Origin: Trema orientale
Lineage: Eukaryota > Streptophyta > Magnoliopsida > Rosales > Cannabaceae
DNA: 64,000 nt
Reading direction: 5' to 3'
Assembly (NCBI GenBank): GCA_002914845.1
Contig: JXTC01000808.1
Span: forward strand, 4,804-68,803
In this document: positions 49,301 through 62,171 of the stretch, one piece after another
Numbering within the stretch: position 1 is the stretch's first letter
Layout: each line of letters starts with the position of its first letter
Notes under the pieces: generated by a model
Database searches by the model: none
What the model saw: only the letters and a program-made list of their open reading frames with translations
Told to the model about the DNA's origin: nothing
Program-made: the position numbers and the translations under genes

Positions 49301-52300
49301 CCCTTTTTTCTTTCCTGATCTTCTTTCTCAAGTAGCTAGTTTTGTCCCAAAGGAAAATACTAATTCACATTAATCACCACTTGTAAATTTCTCAATTAGA
49401 CAAAAGTGTCATATAAAAACCGTGAGTCTCTCCGTGTGCATACATTATGTTTTTTCTTAGGTGCTCTCTCTACATATGTGTATATCAATATATGAATGAA
49501 TAATAATCACTCTCCCCAGCCAAAAAAAAAAAAAAAAGAGTAGTAATCACTCCCAACTACCCAGTAGTCAAAATGAATTCTACATGTCAAAAACTGTATA
49601 GCTATATTAGTCATGAGTCCTGAAGTGTGTATTTGTGTGTGTATATATATATATATATAGGATGAATTGGTTAAAAATTAGCACTGCATGCAGCTAATTA
49701 ATCTGTCTTCACATATATTATATTGTATATGTGTACATATGTTTGTAATTACATATGCTGTGTGCAACCATATACAATCTACGGACCCACAAGATCTTCC
49801 TGCTGGTGCGCTCTATCTCCACTATCTTTTAGAGATCAACATAATGATAGTCTAAAACTTCGGGTTACCAAGACTGGTTTTTTTATTTTTTTTTATTTGT
49901 TTTTTGTTTTTCGTCAGACATATGATAACTATAGTTTCACGTGCAATATCAGTTACTCTCTTAAGATTACTGTAAATAAAATAACCATTTATAGTTTCAT
50001 GTTCCTCTCAAATTTTATTCATGATCCTCTTGTTTATTGGGATATGATTCAAATTACAATTTTTTTTATCATTTAAGTAAGTGACGCTCCATAATATGTG
50101 CTATTTTTTATGGATAAAATTTTTCCAACCAGGTTCTGTCTATTCAAGGGAGGGTTTCATCTAAATAATGGGATTGTCACGATATGACCTTGTAGATATG
50201 TATGCCTTAATTTCTTTTCAGATTGTTGGCTCGTATTAAGTTTTTTTGGACCTCTTTATTTCTTTCTTTGTTTTTTCTACTTATTGTAATATTTGTTGCT
50301 TTAATATGGGTTACTAAGCAAAGAAGTGTTTAATTCAGTTGAGCCAACCTAACTGGGAATGCTTTTGTTCTAGCATAATGTTTCTTCCCAATTTATGGTT
50401 TATTTAAAATAACAAAAAACGATCTTAAGATAATTCTCATAAATTAATATTCTACTGCTTAACTATGTAGTTACGATCATCTTCTACTTTTGGATGCCTA
50501 TGTTTTGCGTATAATTGACTCCTAATGAGCCACATGAAATCCGAAATCAGCCGGCAAAAGTTAACGTGCAGCAAATTCCAGGAAGGGCAAAAGCTATATA
50601 TATATATATGTATATGTACGTATATTATAATATAGCTTCGCACGTACCTAAAATATAATAATGGGTTCATAGATTAATGCTTTTGAATTTCATAACAAAC
50701 ACCTGCAATAATGGTTCTAATTAAATTAAGCTTTCACAACTCATAACGAACGTTTGAATTTATAAGCACAAATAAGTAATAACCCAGTCAAGAATAATCA
50801 TTACCACCCCAATGTATATACATGATCATTTTTTTTGTTCCTTTTCTATTGATCAATCATTTGATTATTCTATCTTAACAACCTTTCTATTAACAACCTT
50901 TCTAGCTAGTTTTAATTTATCAATTATATTATGGACACAGGCCAATTGGCTCTTGAAACTTGTTTGTTCTCTTTAAATAATAACCCTTGTTTGGACTTGA
51001 AATTAATTGCATATGCAAAATATGATACACGTGCAAGGTATAGCATCAACTTGAAGGTCCAGCCTAGCTTCAAAGTCCTTGATTACTCTTAATTAGAGAG
51101 TGGATTTTTGAGTCATTACAAGAACATTTATAGTACGTACTGAACAGTATAATCTTAATTCGAGCAATTAACAGTTTGCTTAAGCATCATATACAGTGGT
51201 ACTTATTATCACTAACTTTTTTAGTTCAATCACATTATGTGACAGATATAACATTTCAAAATTATTGTGGGACCTACAAAAATATTACTTTATAACGATA
51301 TAAAAAGAATTTTTGCTCTACGCAAACTACATTGTGCCCTAATATGGTATTTGTCTTGTAGTTTAACAAAGAAAAAGAAGTACTATAATAAATTTGTATG
51401 TATATGTTTATTGCAACATCGACGAAACTACGTACGGTACGGGGCAGGGGGAAGTATATGATATATATACAAGATAATCTCCAAGACCCCAGGTCCTGTT
51501 GCTGTCTTGTGATGGCACAGTCAGCTGTTCATACTGCCACATGTGTTTTTTTTAATTATTTATTAATGCGATATATAATATAAGCTCCAATTGAGTTTTA
51601 TGTGTGTGATTTTGAAGGTACCAATATTAGTCAAACCGCGCATTTATAATTACTTTGACAAAAGGGAATGACCGATGTTAAAAAAAAAATTCAATAAATT
51701 ATTTATTTCTAATTATTTTAGTTATTATATTTATGTTCTATTTTTGTTTTTCCCTGTAACTGCTGAGACCCTTGTCTTTTGTCATTTTGTCACAATATAT
51801 GCCTCACTGACAACATCAACTATGGTTTTAACAGATCCAATCCCAATGAAACTCTAACAGCAATATGTTGCAATAGGCCTGATCAGGAAGGTCAATGGAG
51901 CATTTAATAAATAGAAAGTGATAGGAAGTTTTCTAGATACATGACAACGTTAACTATAGAGTCCTTATTAGTTATTAAAACTCATTAAGAATATAATTAA
52001 ATACTCTATATATTACATGTAATTAATTTCTTTTGTTTTTTCCGAGGTAAGATGTAGTTCAAAAATAACAATATAAATAACTTATTATATATTTACATAT
52101 TCTTATATCAATGGTTAGGGATGAAATTTTTTGCTTTAGACAAAAGAAAGCAAGAAACTTAAAAAGAAAGGAAACGATTCATTTTTTTAAAAAAAATTAC
52201 AAACAAAAGAAGCAGAGAGAAAGAGGATTGTGAATAAACATGCACTAACAATACGTATTCTTCATGATTTCGAAAAGCTCCCTCTAATTATGTTTCTTGT

Positions 52301-52469
52301 TGTGTTTGTGCTTTTGACATATAGACTTCATACATTACATTGTACGAACTATCATGTAAATTTGTCTTCCTAATTGAACATTGTAAATTATTAGTATAAT
52401 CAAATTAAGTCAGGAAAAGGATACAAAAATATAACTCGATCCACTATATATTTTTTTTATACATATTTA
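46362..52469. other. Intergenic, only simple repeats seen
   Basis: No gene, tRNA or rRNA was recognised on either strand. Simple structures include a 26-bp perfect tandem duplication at about 47856-47907 (unit beginning TTGAATCATGAGAAATATTA). There is a TTTC run at 48045-48068 and a ~31-bp duplicated A-rich unit (AAAGAAAGAAAAAGCAAAAA) at 48265-48325. TA runs occur at 49643-49659 and 50596-50610. The frames at 49723-50076 and 48087-48353 are low-complexity. Confidence 0.5.
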
Positions 52470-53571
52470 CACTACTAAAAAAGTAACATTCTACGTCACT
52501 TATACCACGTCGTTTATACCAAAAAATGACGTGGTATTAAGAGCACGTCACGTCATACAGAAGCAACGTGACATCATAATATACCACGTCGCTTTTAAAT
52601 TATAAGACGTGGCGGCATTAGATACCACGTTGCTTATGGGGCAAGCGACGTGGTACATAGTCACTACCACGTCGCTTCTGTAGAAAGCGACACGGTATAT
52701 TATTTTATTTAATACCACGTCACTTTCTACAAAAGTGACGTGATAGAGGGCTTCTACTAGCCACTTCATCGTTCTGCACCTACAAAAAATACTCCATCAT
52801 GACCGTCCATTCAAAACCATCAACCTAGCAAATCATCCTCCAACCCCAATTAAAACAAACTCAAAATTTTCAATACATTCTCATTCAAACTCTACTCATT
52901 TCAAATTTCAGGTACCTCTCTCTCTTATTTCAGTTTCTTCCATTTTTAGGTCTTTCAAAATTTATGTAATAATTTTTTTTTATCTTTTTAGGTGCAGATT
53001 CTTGAGGTTTCCGATCATCATCGATAATGCTGGGGCGCGAAAAGAGAGACAAGGGAGGAGTGAAGCGACACCATAAGGATTTATATAATGGATCACGAAG
53101 GCGGTGATTCGGCATTTGGCTCGTAGAGGTGATGCAAAACATGTGTAGAGGTGCTTAAAATTTTTTAGAATGTTGTAACGTAATACCGGAGATTTTTTAG
53201 AATGCTGTCACCTAACACTAGCCGAGTACGCAGGGAGGAAGACGACACTTACCACGTCACTTCCTAGGAAAGCGACGTGGTATATGCTACGTACCATGTC
53301 GTTTTCTATATAAGCGACCTAGTATCTCCCTAGAAGCGACTTGGTAGGTCAAATATTTTGGCCTACCACGTCACTTTCTATACAAGCGATGTGGTAAGCT
53401 TACCACATCACTTATAAAAAGCGATGTGGTAGGCCAACATACTATGTCACTCTTAAAGTGACGTAGTATGAGTGGAGCTACCACGTCACCTGTTTTCACG
53501 TCGCTTATAGAGCGACGTAGTTTTTCTACCACGTCACCCTATAAGTGACGTGGAAAATGTTTTCTGTAGTG
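52470..53571. mobile_element. Nonautonomous CACTA element with palindromic subterminal array
   Basis: Ends are CACTACTAAAAAAGTAACAT and, in reverse complement, CACTACAGAAAACATTTTCC, matching the CACTA (En/Spm) terminus. The subterminal 250-350 bp on each side are filled with copies of ACCACGTCGCTT and its complement AAGCGACGTGGT, about a dozen in each orientation. They are often paired as hairpins. The centre (52750-53230) is unrelated sequence without a recognisable protein. The flanking triplets (TTA and TAT) do not match, so the target duplication is lost or the ends are off by a base. No transposase is present. Confidence 0.75.
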
Positions 53572-53649
53572 TATTATAGGTATTTTTTTTAGCTGTTTGA
53601 TCAATATCTTATGGCTATAATGCTTTGAATAGCTAGGGGGGGAGGGAAA

Positions 53650-53847
53650 GAGTAATGCTATGAGTATGTGTCCAGCACCACATGACATGATAGTTTATTA
53701 CTAAGTGATTATAATTAATAAATTGGTTTCCATATGAGTCCCATCTGATACACTATTTAATATATAATAGTGTAAATTATAATCATATAGTAAAAGATTG
53801 TCACCTCATGTGGTGTTTAGCATCATATGAAGCTCGTAGCATTATTC
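53650..53847. mobile_element. MITE, copy 3 of the three-member family
   Basis: It starts GAGTAATGCTATGAGTATGT and ends, in reverse complement, GAATAATGCTACGAGCTTCA. The shared subterminal phrase AGCACCACATGACATGATAG lies on the left and CACCTCATGTGGTGTTTAGC on the right. Target duplication is not evident. Confidence 0.7.
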
Positions 53848-55342
53848 AAAAAAATATATATACACTATTTAACACTCATTTTCTCTCTACTTTTTTACCA
53901 TGAAATACGTGTAAGATAAATTTTAATTGGATAAAACAATACTTTTTAAAAAATACTAAGTGGATATATATATATACACACACATACAAAAGCAACACAA
54001 GAAAAAGTGTTGATTCCGAGTGAAAAAGGAAAAAAAGAAAAAAGATAACCTTTTTTTGTTTTTTTTTTTTATCCTTTTTCGTTGATATGTTGATGTTAGA
54101 TGTTATTATTTGGTATATGTTGAATAGAGAACTTAGTACTGAGAAAAATGGTACATATTTTCATAGCATTTTTCAAAATAATTTATGTAAAGGTGTATTA
54201 GTAGTTGTATTCAAAATCAGGATTATACGAATTTGATATTGGTTGAAAATTAGTTAGGAAAATTAAACATTTGTTTGCATATATATATGTATATAAATAA
54301 ATAGTGTAACAACAAGAAAATTTAAGTCGTACGGGGACATGGAGTAAAGAACAACGCTAAATGTCTAATTTGCTTGGAATGTCTGCAAATGCACATGCAT
54401 GATCCTTTGCAGTCTGGTTTGGTGGAAAAGGTTTCCATGCATGGACCAATATGAAGAGTCTCTAGAAAAGTCACCCAAAAAGTACTGAAAAGGGCTGATA
54501 AAAACATTGGCAGGGAAAATTAGATAAATATCCAAGTTAATTCATGTAGGTGAAGGGATTGGTTCATGCTTCAATAATGGTCGTTTTGGAATTTTTTTTC
54601 CTCCTCAAAACCTACATATCACCTAGTCAGTGCAGGAACTATTCAAGGCTGCACATATATTCTTAGCTATAACCTTACAAGAGGGTGAAGAAACAATGTT
54701 GAAGCATTTAACATTATGCCTAGAAAGAACAATACACTAGGAAATGGGGGGAAATGGAGTTCTAAAGCAATTATAAGGGGGAAAAAAACAAAAAAACAAA
54801 AATGAGTGCTAGCAACATTCTTTTTGACTCCACCAAAATATTTCATATTATATAATAATGTATAAATCATTATTAGAGTCCACCAATGAACATGAGAGTG
54901 AAAGAGAGTGGCAACAAGAGATCTAATCTAAAAACAAAGAAGTAATGCTGCACATTTTGAGTTTATAAAATTAACTTGACTGGTGTGCACATATTTGGTT
55001 AGTATTTAACTATTATTAGAGTGCATATCAACCCAAGTACGATTAGTTGAGGCCAATTTGTGCCTCATATTGTGCCACCCGGAGCACAATTAGTAATTGT
55101 ATTGTGTCAGTCCAAGAATAACTAATAAGTGTGCCTTGCTCTACCCAAACATATAATGCTTCGTGATATTTGTTATTGTACTTGTTAATTTTTATGCCTA
55201 ATTATATTTGTTTTCGAGCTCGTACTATTTTTCATGCCCATTTTTGAACTCATTTCGTTCCTATGCCAAACCTGTGGTTGCCTATTTTTATGCCATAATC
55301 GTAATTGTTAATTTTAATTGGCTTCTCTTTCCTTTTTTAAAT
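53848..55342. other. Intergenic; repeat-like segment at its end
   Basis: No coding region. The stretch 55150-55320 repeats TTTTTATGCCTAATTAT- and GTACTA-type phrases. These are the reverse complement of the TAGGCATAAAAA-type units at 63240-63480, so both seem to derive from one repeat family. Confidence 0.45.
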
Positions 55343-56079
55343 AAAAAAACTGAATATCTTTTTCTTCTTTATTCTTTTTATTTTAACTATATTTTTAGTG
55401 TTATTCCTTCACAAGAAATATTTGATCTCCACTATTTTCAAATTAATTTTAAGAATCAATATTATACAGTATAAAATTAAAATTATAGTAGAAAATTTTA
55501 CAAACTTAATTTGAACTTTATAAACTAGTTATTGTTAATTGTGAATTATATTTTTCTCTCTGTGTCTGCCTTGTGTTGTGTATTCTCGTGGTCATGCCAT
55601 ATTATCTCAAGCCTATGTGGTTTCGAGGTATGCCATGCTCTCATGCATGGTTACTAGTTGTTTGTGTCGCGTCAGACATGATCCAAACACGTTTAATAAT
55701 CATTTTGTGANAAAAAAACTGAATATCTTTTTCTTCTTTATTCTTTTTATTTTAACTATATTTTTAGTGTTATTCCTTCACAAGAAATATTTGATCTCCA
55801 CTATTTTCAAATTAATTTTAAGAATCAATATTATACAGTATAAAATTAAAATTATAGTAGAAAATTTTACAAACTTAATTTGAACTTTATAAACTAGTTA
55901 TTGTTAATTGTGAATTATATTTTTCTCTCTGTGTCTGCCTTGTGTTGTGTATTCTCGTGGTCATGCCATATTATCTCAAGCCTATGTGGTTTCGAGGTAT
56001 GCCATGCTCTCATGCATGGTTACTAGTTGTTTGTGTCGCGTCAGACATGATCCAAACACGTTTAATAATCATTTTGTGA
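55343..56079 (+). repeat. Perfect 368-bp direct duplication around a single N
   Basis: Positions 55343-55710 and 55712-56079 appear identical base for base and are separated only by an N at 55711. Both copies run from AAAAAAACTGAATATC to TAATAATCATTTTGTGA. The lack of any difference and the lone N at the junction point to two overlapping contig ends that were joined without merging. Open frames here are not genes. Confidence 0.9.
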
Positions 56080-57018
56080 CCATGGCGCTATGTTTTGATA
56101 CCAGTAACTACCCCAACTAAAAAGCAACTCATTCAAGTTATAAATCTTGCAATAAGTGACACGTTGTATAATATTTTCGTGAAAGATGTCGGTTCAAATG
56201 GGTTCAAATTTAGTTCTCATAGTTAACTAATATGATCAACCCAATCAGTGTATTACGTGTACATTTGGACATATAATACGAGTAAGGCCAACTTACCAAC
56301 TATTTCAACAAATTTATATTTATCCTACCATCCACCCTTTTTTTTTTTTTTCATATATAACTATACCGGACATATAACAATAATAATAATAAACTTTGAT
56401 CAAGAATAAAACCATCATATCATAAGTAAAAATTTGTTCATAAAAAGCTAGTCAATCTAGCTCTACTAACACCAAATAGAACTAGTAATTATATATAAGA
56501 AAAGCAAAGTCAATCTTGAATCAGCTTTAGTTTTTGAATTAAATAAGAATGCCAGCATATACCTTCTTAGAAAATGATAGCTAAACTAATAAACTACAGA
56601 ACACACTTTTAAATTAATAATAAAGGAAATTTAAAGAAGAATAAAGCAACTGAAATAATTTATTAATTAATTAATTATAAGCCAAAAAAAAAAAAAAAAT
56701 CAGAGACAAAAAACAAAACCAAAAACAGAGGGTGCTGTAGAAACCTCTGGTCTTCTTTTTCAAGGAGTTGTAACTCAAACGCTTACCGGGAACCATCTCT
56801 TTTTGCTGGTTTTTGGTTCCGCTGTCTTTGTCGTTCATTGACCCAAACAATTTAATTTCTTATTTTATTTACTCGTGAATATGTACACATATATATATAT
56901 ATACACACACACACATGAACCTCATTTTCTTGTAGCCTCAACCTCAAGTGAAAGAGTCCTCTGTTTCTCTCCTCATCTCTGCTCTGTTCTCTGTCGGAAA
57001 ACAGAGCAGAAGTGATAC

Positions 57019-57059
<41 letters not shown>

Positions 57060-57471
57060 TAGAGAGAGAGAGAAAGAGAGAGACCCATATACGAAAAACA
57101 CAAGAAAATCAAGAGCAAAACTCATCGACAAGTTTCTCCATAGAGAAAAAAAAGAGGGTTTGCCTTGGTTTGTTTGTTTGGAGTGTAAGTCTCTACTTCT
57201 TTATTGTGATCATAACAAGCCACTACGTGGGTCTGTATTGATATCTTTATCATCGAGCTCATCACTGACTACTACTCCAGCTCTCCCGCATTTTCCTTTT
57301 ACGTAATTCAGAAGCCAAAAGAAAAAAAAAAACAGAGATTTCGATCGAACAGAGCGTGTCCTTTTCGCAAAGTCAGTATATATATACACACTGAACTCTC
57401 TTGTCTCTATTATATCTTCACTCATTCATTTTACATCTTAGTAAAAAAAAAAAAAAACGACAGCAAAAACA
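56080..57471 (+). promoter_or_regulatory. Upstream region and 5' UTR of the CSLA gene
   Basis: A TATATATATA stretch at 57377-57386 lies about 90 bases before the ATG and is followed by a CT-rich TTGTCTCTATTATATCTTC leader. This makes it the best TATA candidate. A TA/CA/GA compound microsatellite is at 57019-57083. An AT-rich region precedes it. Short frames in this region sit in the leader or the microsatellite and are not supported as genes. Confidence 0.4.
57019..57083 (+). repeat. Compound (TA)n(CA)n(GA)n microsatellite
   Basis: TA units, then about thirteen CA units, then GA units in direct succession, roughly 400 bases upstream of the CSLA start codon. Likely length-variable. Confidence 0.9.
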
Positions 57472-60400
57472 ATGGAGCGGCTTTCATCAACGACAACTAT
57501 TCCGGATGCGTTTCAAGGCGCTCGAGACGACATCTCGGGCCAAATGTCCTTGATTTGGGAGCAGGCCAAGGCGCCGTTGATCGTTCCGGCGTTGAGATTG
57601 TTGGTTTTCGTTTGCTTGGCCATGTCAGTGATGCTCTTCATCGAGAAGGTTTATATGGGTGTCGTTATAACGTTTATTAAGCTGTTTAGACGAAGGCCTG
57701 AGAAGCGTTACAAGTGGGAGCCCATTAGAGACGATGTTGAGCTTGGGAATTCTGCTTATCCTATGGTTCTTGTTCAAATCCCAATGTACAATGAAAGAGA
57801 GGTACTAGTACTACTACAGTTTTTTCACAAAAAATAAATGCAATTGTTTTAATTTTCATTAAAATTTGTTCTAAAATATTTAATTAATATGTTCTAACAT
57901 ATTTAATTGTAACCATCAGATCGAAATATAAACACTTGCGTGTATTGATATTGAACAGGTCTATCAGCTTTCTATTGGAGCAGCGTGCGGGCTTTCATGG
58001 CCATCTGATAGGATCATAATTCAAGTTCTTGATGATTCAACTGACCAAACCATTAAGGTTAAATCTTCAAACCCCATTTACTCTAATACTATAGTAATAA
58101 TAATACTGTTACTTTTACAGTTTTGTAAAGCCTTTATATGTCACCACTTGAGATTTTGTGAAAAACTTTTGTCCAAAAAAAGTAATTGGCTCATTTAGGT
58201 GCTTCAAAGGTTAGAACCTTCTGCTTTGGACAGAGGTTAATACGTCACTCTCCAATTTTAGGTAGAAAGAAGTTTCTTTCACTTGCCTTCTTTAGAAAAT
58301 TTATTTTTCATCCCGGTCAAAATCCATTAGTCAAACTCTAAACAACCCAAACAAGTATAATTTAATAACTAATGACTCATTTAATTTTGCCACGTGGTTC
58401 TTTCTCATTGAATGGTAAAGTTTCTTTCACACATCAATTTTTGGAGAATTCCGTTTCTGGGTGAGCAATAACAAAAAAATTTACCAAATTCAGTCAGCAT
58501 AGATTTTCATTTTCTGATGTGCATCTTTAATTAATAATTTATTACTTTGTTAATTTCTAATTATGTGTCACAACATTTCAATTTTTTATGTGGGTTTTTG
58601 TCAATATCTAATATATTTGTCTGTGTCTGTGTGTGTGCGTGTGTATATATATATATATTTATATGATATAAATAGAGTTTGGTAGAGCTAGAATGCCAAA
58701 GACGGGCAAACAAGGGAATAAACATAAAATATGAGATCCGGGACAATAGAAATGGGTACAAAGCAGGAGCACTCAAAGAAGGAATGAAACACAGCTATGT
58801 GAAACATTGTGACTATGTAGCCATCTTTGATGCTGACTTCCAACCCGAGCCAGACTTTCTCTGGCGCACAGTACCCTTCTTGGTCCACAACCCCGAGGTT
58901 GCTCTCGTCCAAGCTCGCTGGAAATTCGGTAGTCTTTTTTGCTTTTCAATTTTTATTACTATTAATTTGTTATTAAATTTGATTAATTAAACTCTTTAAA
59001 GTTTTGGACTTAGTCAGAAGTGTCGGTGCCCTTCTCTTTTTGCTTATTATGTTCACTTTTTTTTTCCCACAGGGGCTAGAAATAGCTTCAAAGAGATTAG
59101 ATAATGAATTCACTACATAATGGGTGTGTATATATATATATATATCTTACTTTTTGGTTTTACTCTGACATATTCTAATCATTATATGTTGTGTCAATTC
59201 ACATGGCTTTGTGTCCACACTGTAAATATGGCGTGCAGATAGAACAATCAACATTAGGTGAAAAAAGTTGTAACTTTGTCTTACCTTTAGTTTTCATTTG
59301 TATTGTACAACTCATTACTATAACCTACCTATGATAAGAATAATTGAATAAGATAAATAAGTTAACTTGCAGTTTATATGGTCCAATTCTGATAAAATGA
59401 AACAAGCGAATGATTTGTTTTGTTCGTCTTTTTCCTTGATTTTCTATTGACAGTGATTACCTGTAATAAAATTATGTATTTTCAAAATTTTTAATTGAAA
59501 CAGAATTATAGTTTATCAGAAATTCACTATGTAATTTTTGCCAAAAATAACCAAAACGTGCTTTTGTCAGAGTGATTGATGTTGTATATGGAACATTGTT
59601 ACAATTCTAACTAGATCGACAGTTCAATGAGAAGTGCCATGTTAAATTATTCAAATTAGCTCCTAGTTTTCTTGATTGTGAAATCATTGATGTTTAAAGG
59701 CAAACAAACTAAGATATTGACAGTTAATTTGTTTAATAAGCCAAAAAGTAACAAATAATAAAACTAGACTTATTGTAACCTTTTATTACAACTGTTATTT
59801 TTGTGAACTCTTTAACAAATCCTCCTAGTATTTCTTTCTTCCTCCCACCATATCCTTTTTTTTTTGGTGGGATATGATGGATTTTGAATTGGTAATAAGA
59901 GCGAAACGATAGCTGTTGATGAACTTAAAGGTGTGATGTACGGTTTTCTGGGTGGCATTGTAGTAAATTCGGATGAATGCTTGATGACAAGGATGCAAGA
60001 GATGTCACTAGATTACCATTTCACAGTGGAGCAAGAAGTGGGGTCTGCAGCATATGCCTTCTTTGGTTTCAATGGTAAACAAAAGCATACATGATTACTA
60101 ACCAAAATGTAGTAGAATTTTCCATATTGAGCCAAAAACTCATTGCACAAGAGAATGTTTCTGCAGGCACGGCTGGTGTATGGAGACTCTCAGCACTCAA
60201 CGAGGCCGGAGGATGGAAGGACCGCACTACAGTGGAGGACATGGATTTGGCTGTCCGAGCCAGTCTCAAAGGCTGGAAATTTGTCTATCTTTCCGACCTC
60301 AAGGTAAAGTATCAATGAGTTGACAATCTCATTAAAAAAAAAAAAACATTGTGAACAAGCTTATTGCGTATAAAAGGTGTTAATAAAAACATGACTAAGA

Positions 60401-61869
60401 GAACAAAAGTATTTGGGTTGTACATATGCATATTGTATGCTGCTCCTCTGTTGTCTTTATCTGCTTACATCTAATAATTTTGGATGCTATCATGATATCC
60501 CTTTCCTTGTGTCATTGCTTTGCAATGAAAGCAAACTAGTGTCATTACTTAGAAAGCAAGCAACCTTGCTATGAGAGCTAAATAACAAACAATCTTTAAA
60601 ATTTCGCCACTCAAGATTCGTTAGTACTACAGAACAGATCATAGCAAGAATGATAGACAAGCATTTTGAATCTCAGTTCAGATGAACTATATATAATAGT
60701 GAGCAATAACTCCTTGCATACTAATTAGCCGCTAATTCTCTATTGCAATCCAGGTGAAAAGTGAACTGCCAAGTACTTTCAAAGCTTACCGTTATCAGCA
60801 GCACAGATGGTCTTGTGGCCCTGCTAATCTTTTCAAGAAGATGGCCATGGAGATATTAAGAAATAAGGTGATCTTTCTTCCTCAACCCTCTAGTTTCAGC
60901 ATCTATTTAGTGACATAATATAGACATTGAACTTCAGTGAAGTATTATCCCATAATTTACTTCTTACTAATAGATTTATAACATTGCAGAAAGTTGCCCC
61001 GTTGAAGAAGTTTCATGTGCTCTACAGCTTTTTCTTTGTCCGAAAGATTGTAGCTCACATTGTCACATTCGTCTTCTACTGCGTCGTTTTACCGGCCACT
61101 GTTTTAGCCCCTGAAGTTGAAGTTCCCAAGTGGGGTGCAGTGTACATTCCTTCTATCATTACTCTCCTCAATGCAGTTGGGACTCCCAGGTATCTTCCTC
61201 CCTTCTGCACTACTACATTTCTCAGCAAAATTTCGTTGTTATTGACCAATGAAGGACTACATTTCTCAACTTCATTTATTCATTTCTAATACTCTTTTTG
61301 TATTCAATCCTGCAGATCATTCCACCTATTGATATTCTGGATCCTCTTTGAGAATGTCATGTCCCTGCACCGGACTAAAGCTACTTTTATCGGTCTGTTG
61401 GAGGCAGGGAGAGTAAACGAATGGATTGTCACGGACAAATTGGGAGATGCTCTTAAGACCAAAGCAGCCACAAAGGCTTTTAAAAAACCTCGATTTAAAA
61501 TCGGAGAAAGGTATGCTTTGCCTGTCATACTGTATATAAGACTAAGCTAAATTCGATTTGAATTTTCGTGCTCTAGACAATACTTAAAACCATTTCGATT
61601 TTTCAATGAAAAGTGTGCTTTCATCAATCATATGACATGGAATGTCTGGCTTAAAAATAGTAACCAAAAGAGCTTACATGTTTCATCTTGTGGTCATTGT
61701 AAGCAGAATCCATTTGCTTGAGCTCACTGTTGGAGCATATCTCTTCTTCGTCGGCTGCTATGATCTTTCATTTGGGAAGAACCGGTACTTCATATTCCTC
61801 TTCTTCCAATCTTTCGCCTTCTTAATCGCAGGAGTTGGATATGTTGGTACATTTGTCCCGAATGCTTAG
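57472..61869 (+). CDS. CSLA: Cellulose synthase-like A: glucomannan 4-beta-mannosyltransferase, intact, nine exons
   Basis: This GT2-family enzyme polymerises the beta-1,4-mannan/glucomannan backbone from GDP-mannose (and GDP-glucose) in the Golgi membrane. Exons: 57472-57801, 57959-58057, 58676-58928, 59964-60074, 60167-60303, 60754-60867, 60990-61189, 61316-61510 and 61707-61869. All introns are GT-AG, and the join gives 533 codons, the length I recall for Arabidopsis CSLA9. An N-terminal membrane segment spans residues about 36-62. The catalytic set is complete: VLDD (D135, D136), DAD (195-197), TVED (E288, D289) and QQHRW (325-329). Four or more C-terminal membrane segments follow from about residue 355, ending VGTFVPNA. 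The start at 57472 gives a CSLA-type [14 protein letters not shown] head. It most resembles the CSLA2/CSLA9 group. No frameshift or missing residue was found. Neighbours are unrelated. Confidence 0.93.
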
Positions 61870-62165
61870 TGGAACTCATTTGGTGGGGAGAATTATCAGA
61901 AGCATTACTAGCCAACAATTCATTCTTTTCTCAAAAAAAAAAAAAAAATTTGATAGTACAATACCCTTTGAGCGATTTTCCTTCAGATTGTATTTGTGTT
62001 TATATATTATTCAAACAGAGGTGATCATTCTTTTTTTGGCGCACAATGGTTAATATCATAAATTATTTCTTGTGGATAAGACTTTTAAGAGTGTAGGAAA
62101 TACAGAGATGAAAAATGCTGGTACAAAAATTGCTATACAACTAGAAATGCATTATTCAATATGAG

Positions 62166-62171
62166 AATAAA
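62166..62171 (+). terminator. Candidate poly(A) signal of the CSLA gene
   Basis: AATAAA about 300 bases after the stop codon. The 3' UTR length implied is ordinary for a plant gene. This is position-based inference only. Confidence 0.35.

Noticed and set aside
49723..50076. 117-codon plus-strand open frame
   Set aside because: Low-complexity, tyrosine/phenylalanine-rich translation of AT-rich DNA with no domain or splice context.
52480..53560. Regularly repeated ACCACGTC units as a CRISPR array
   Set aside because: Units occur in both orientations with irregular spacing and lie within CACTA ends in a plant genome.
56948..57241. Open frame of 97 codons upstream of CSLA
   Set aside because: It spans the microsatellite and leader (TYIYIYTHTHTH-type text) and is best explained by simple repeats.
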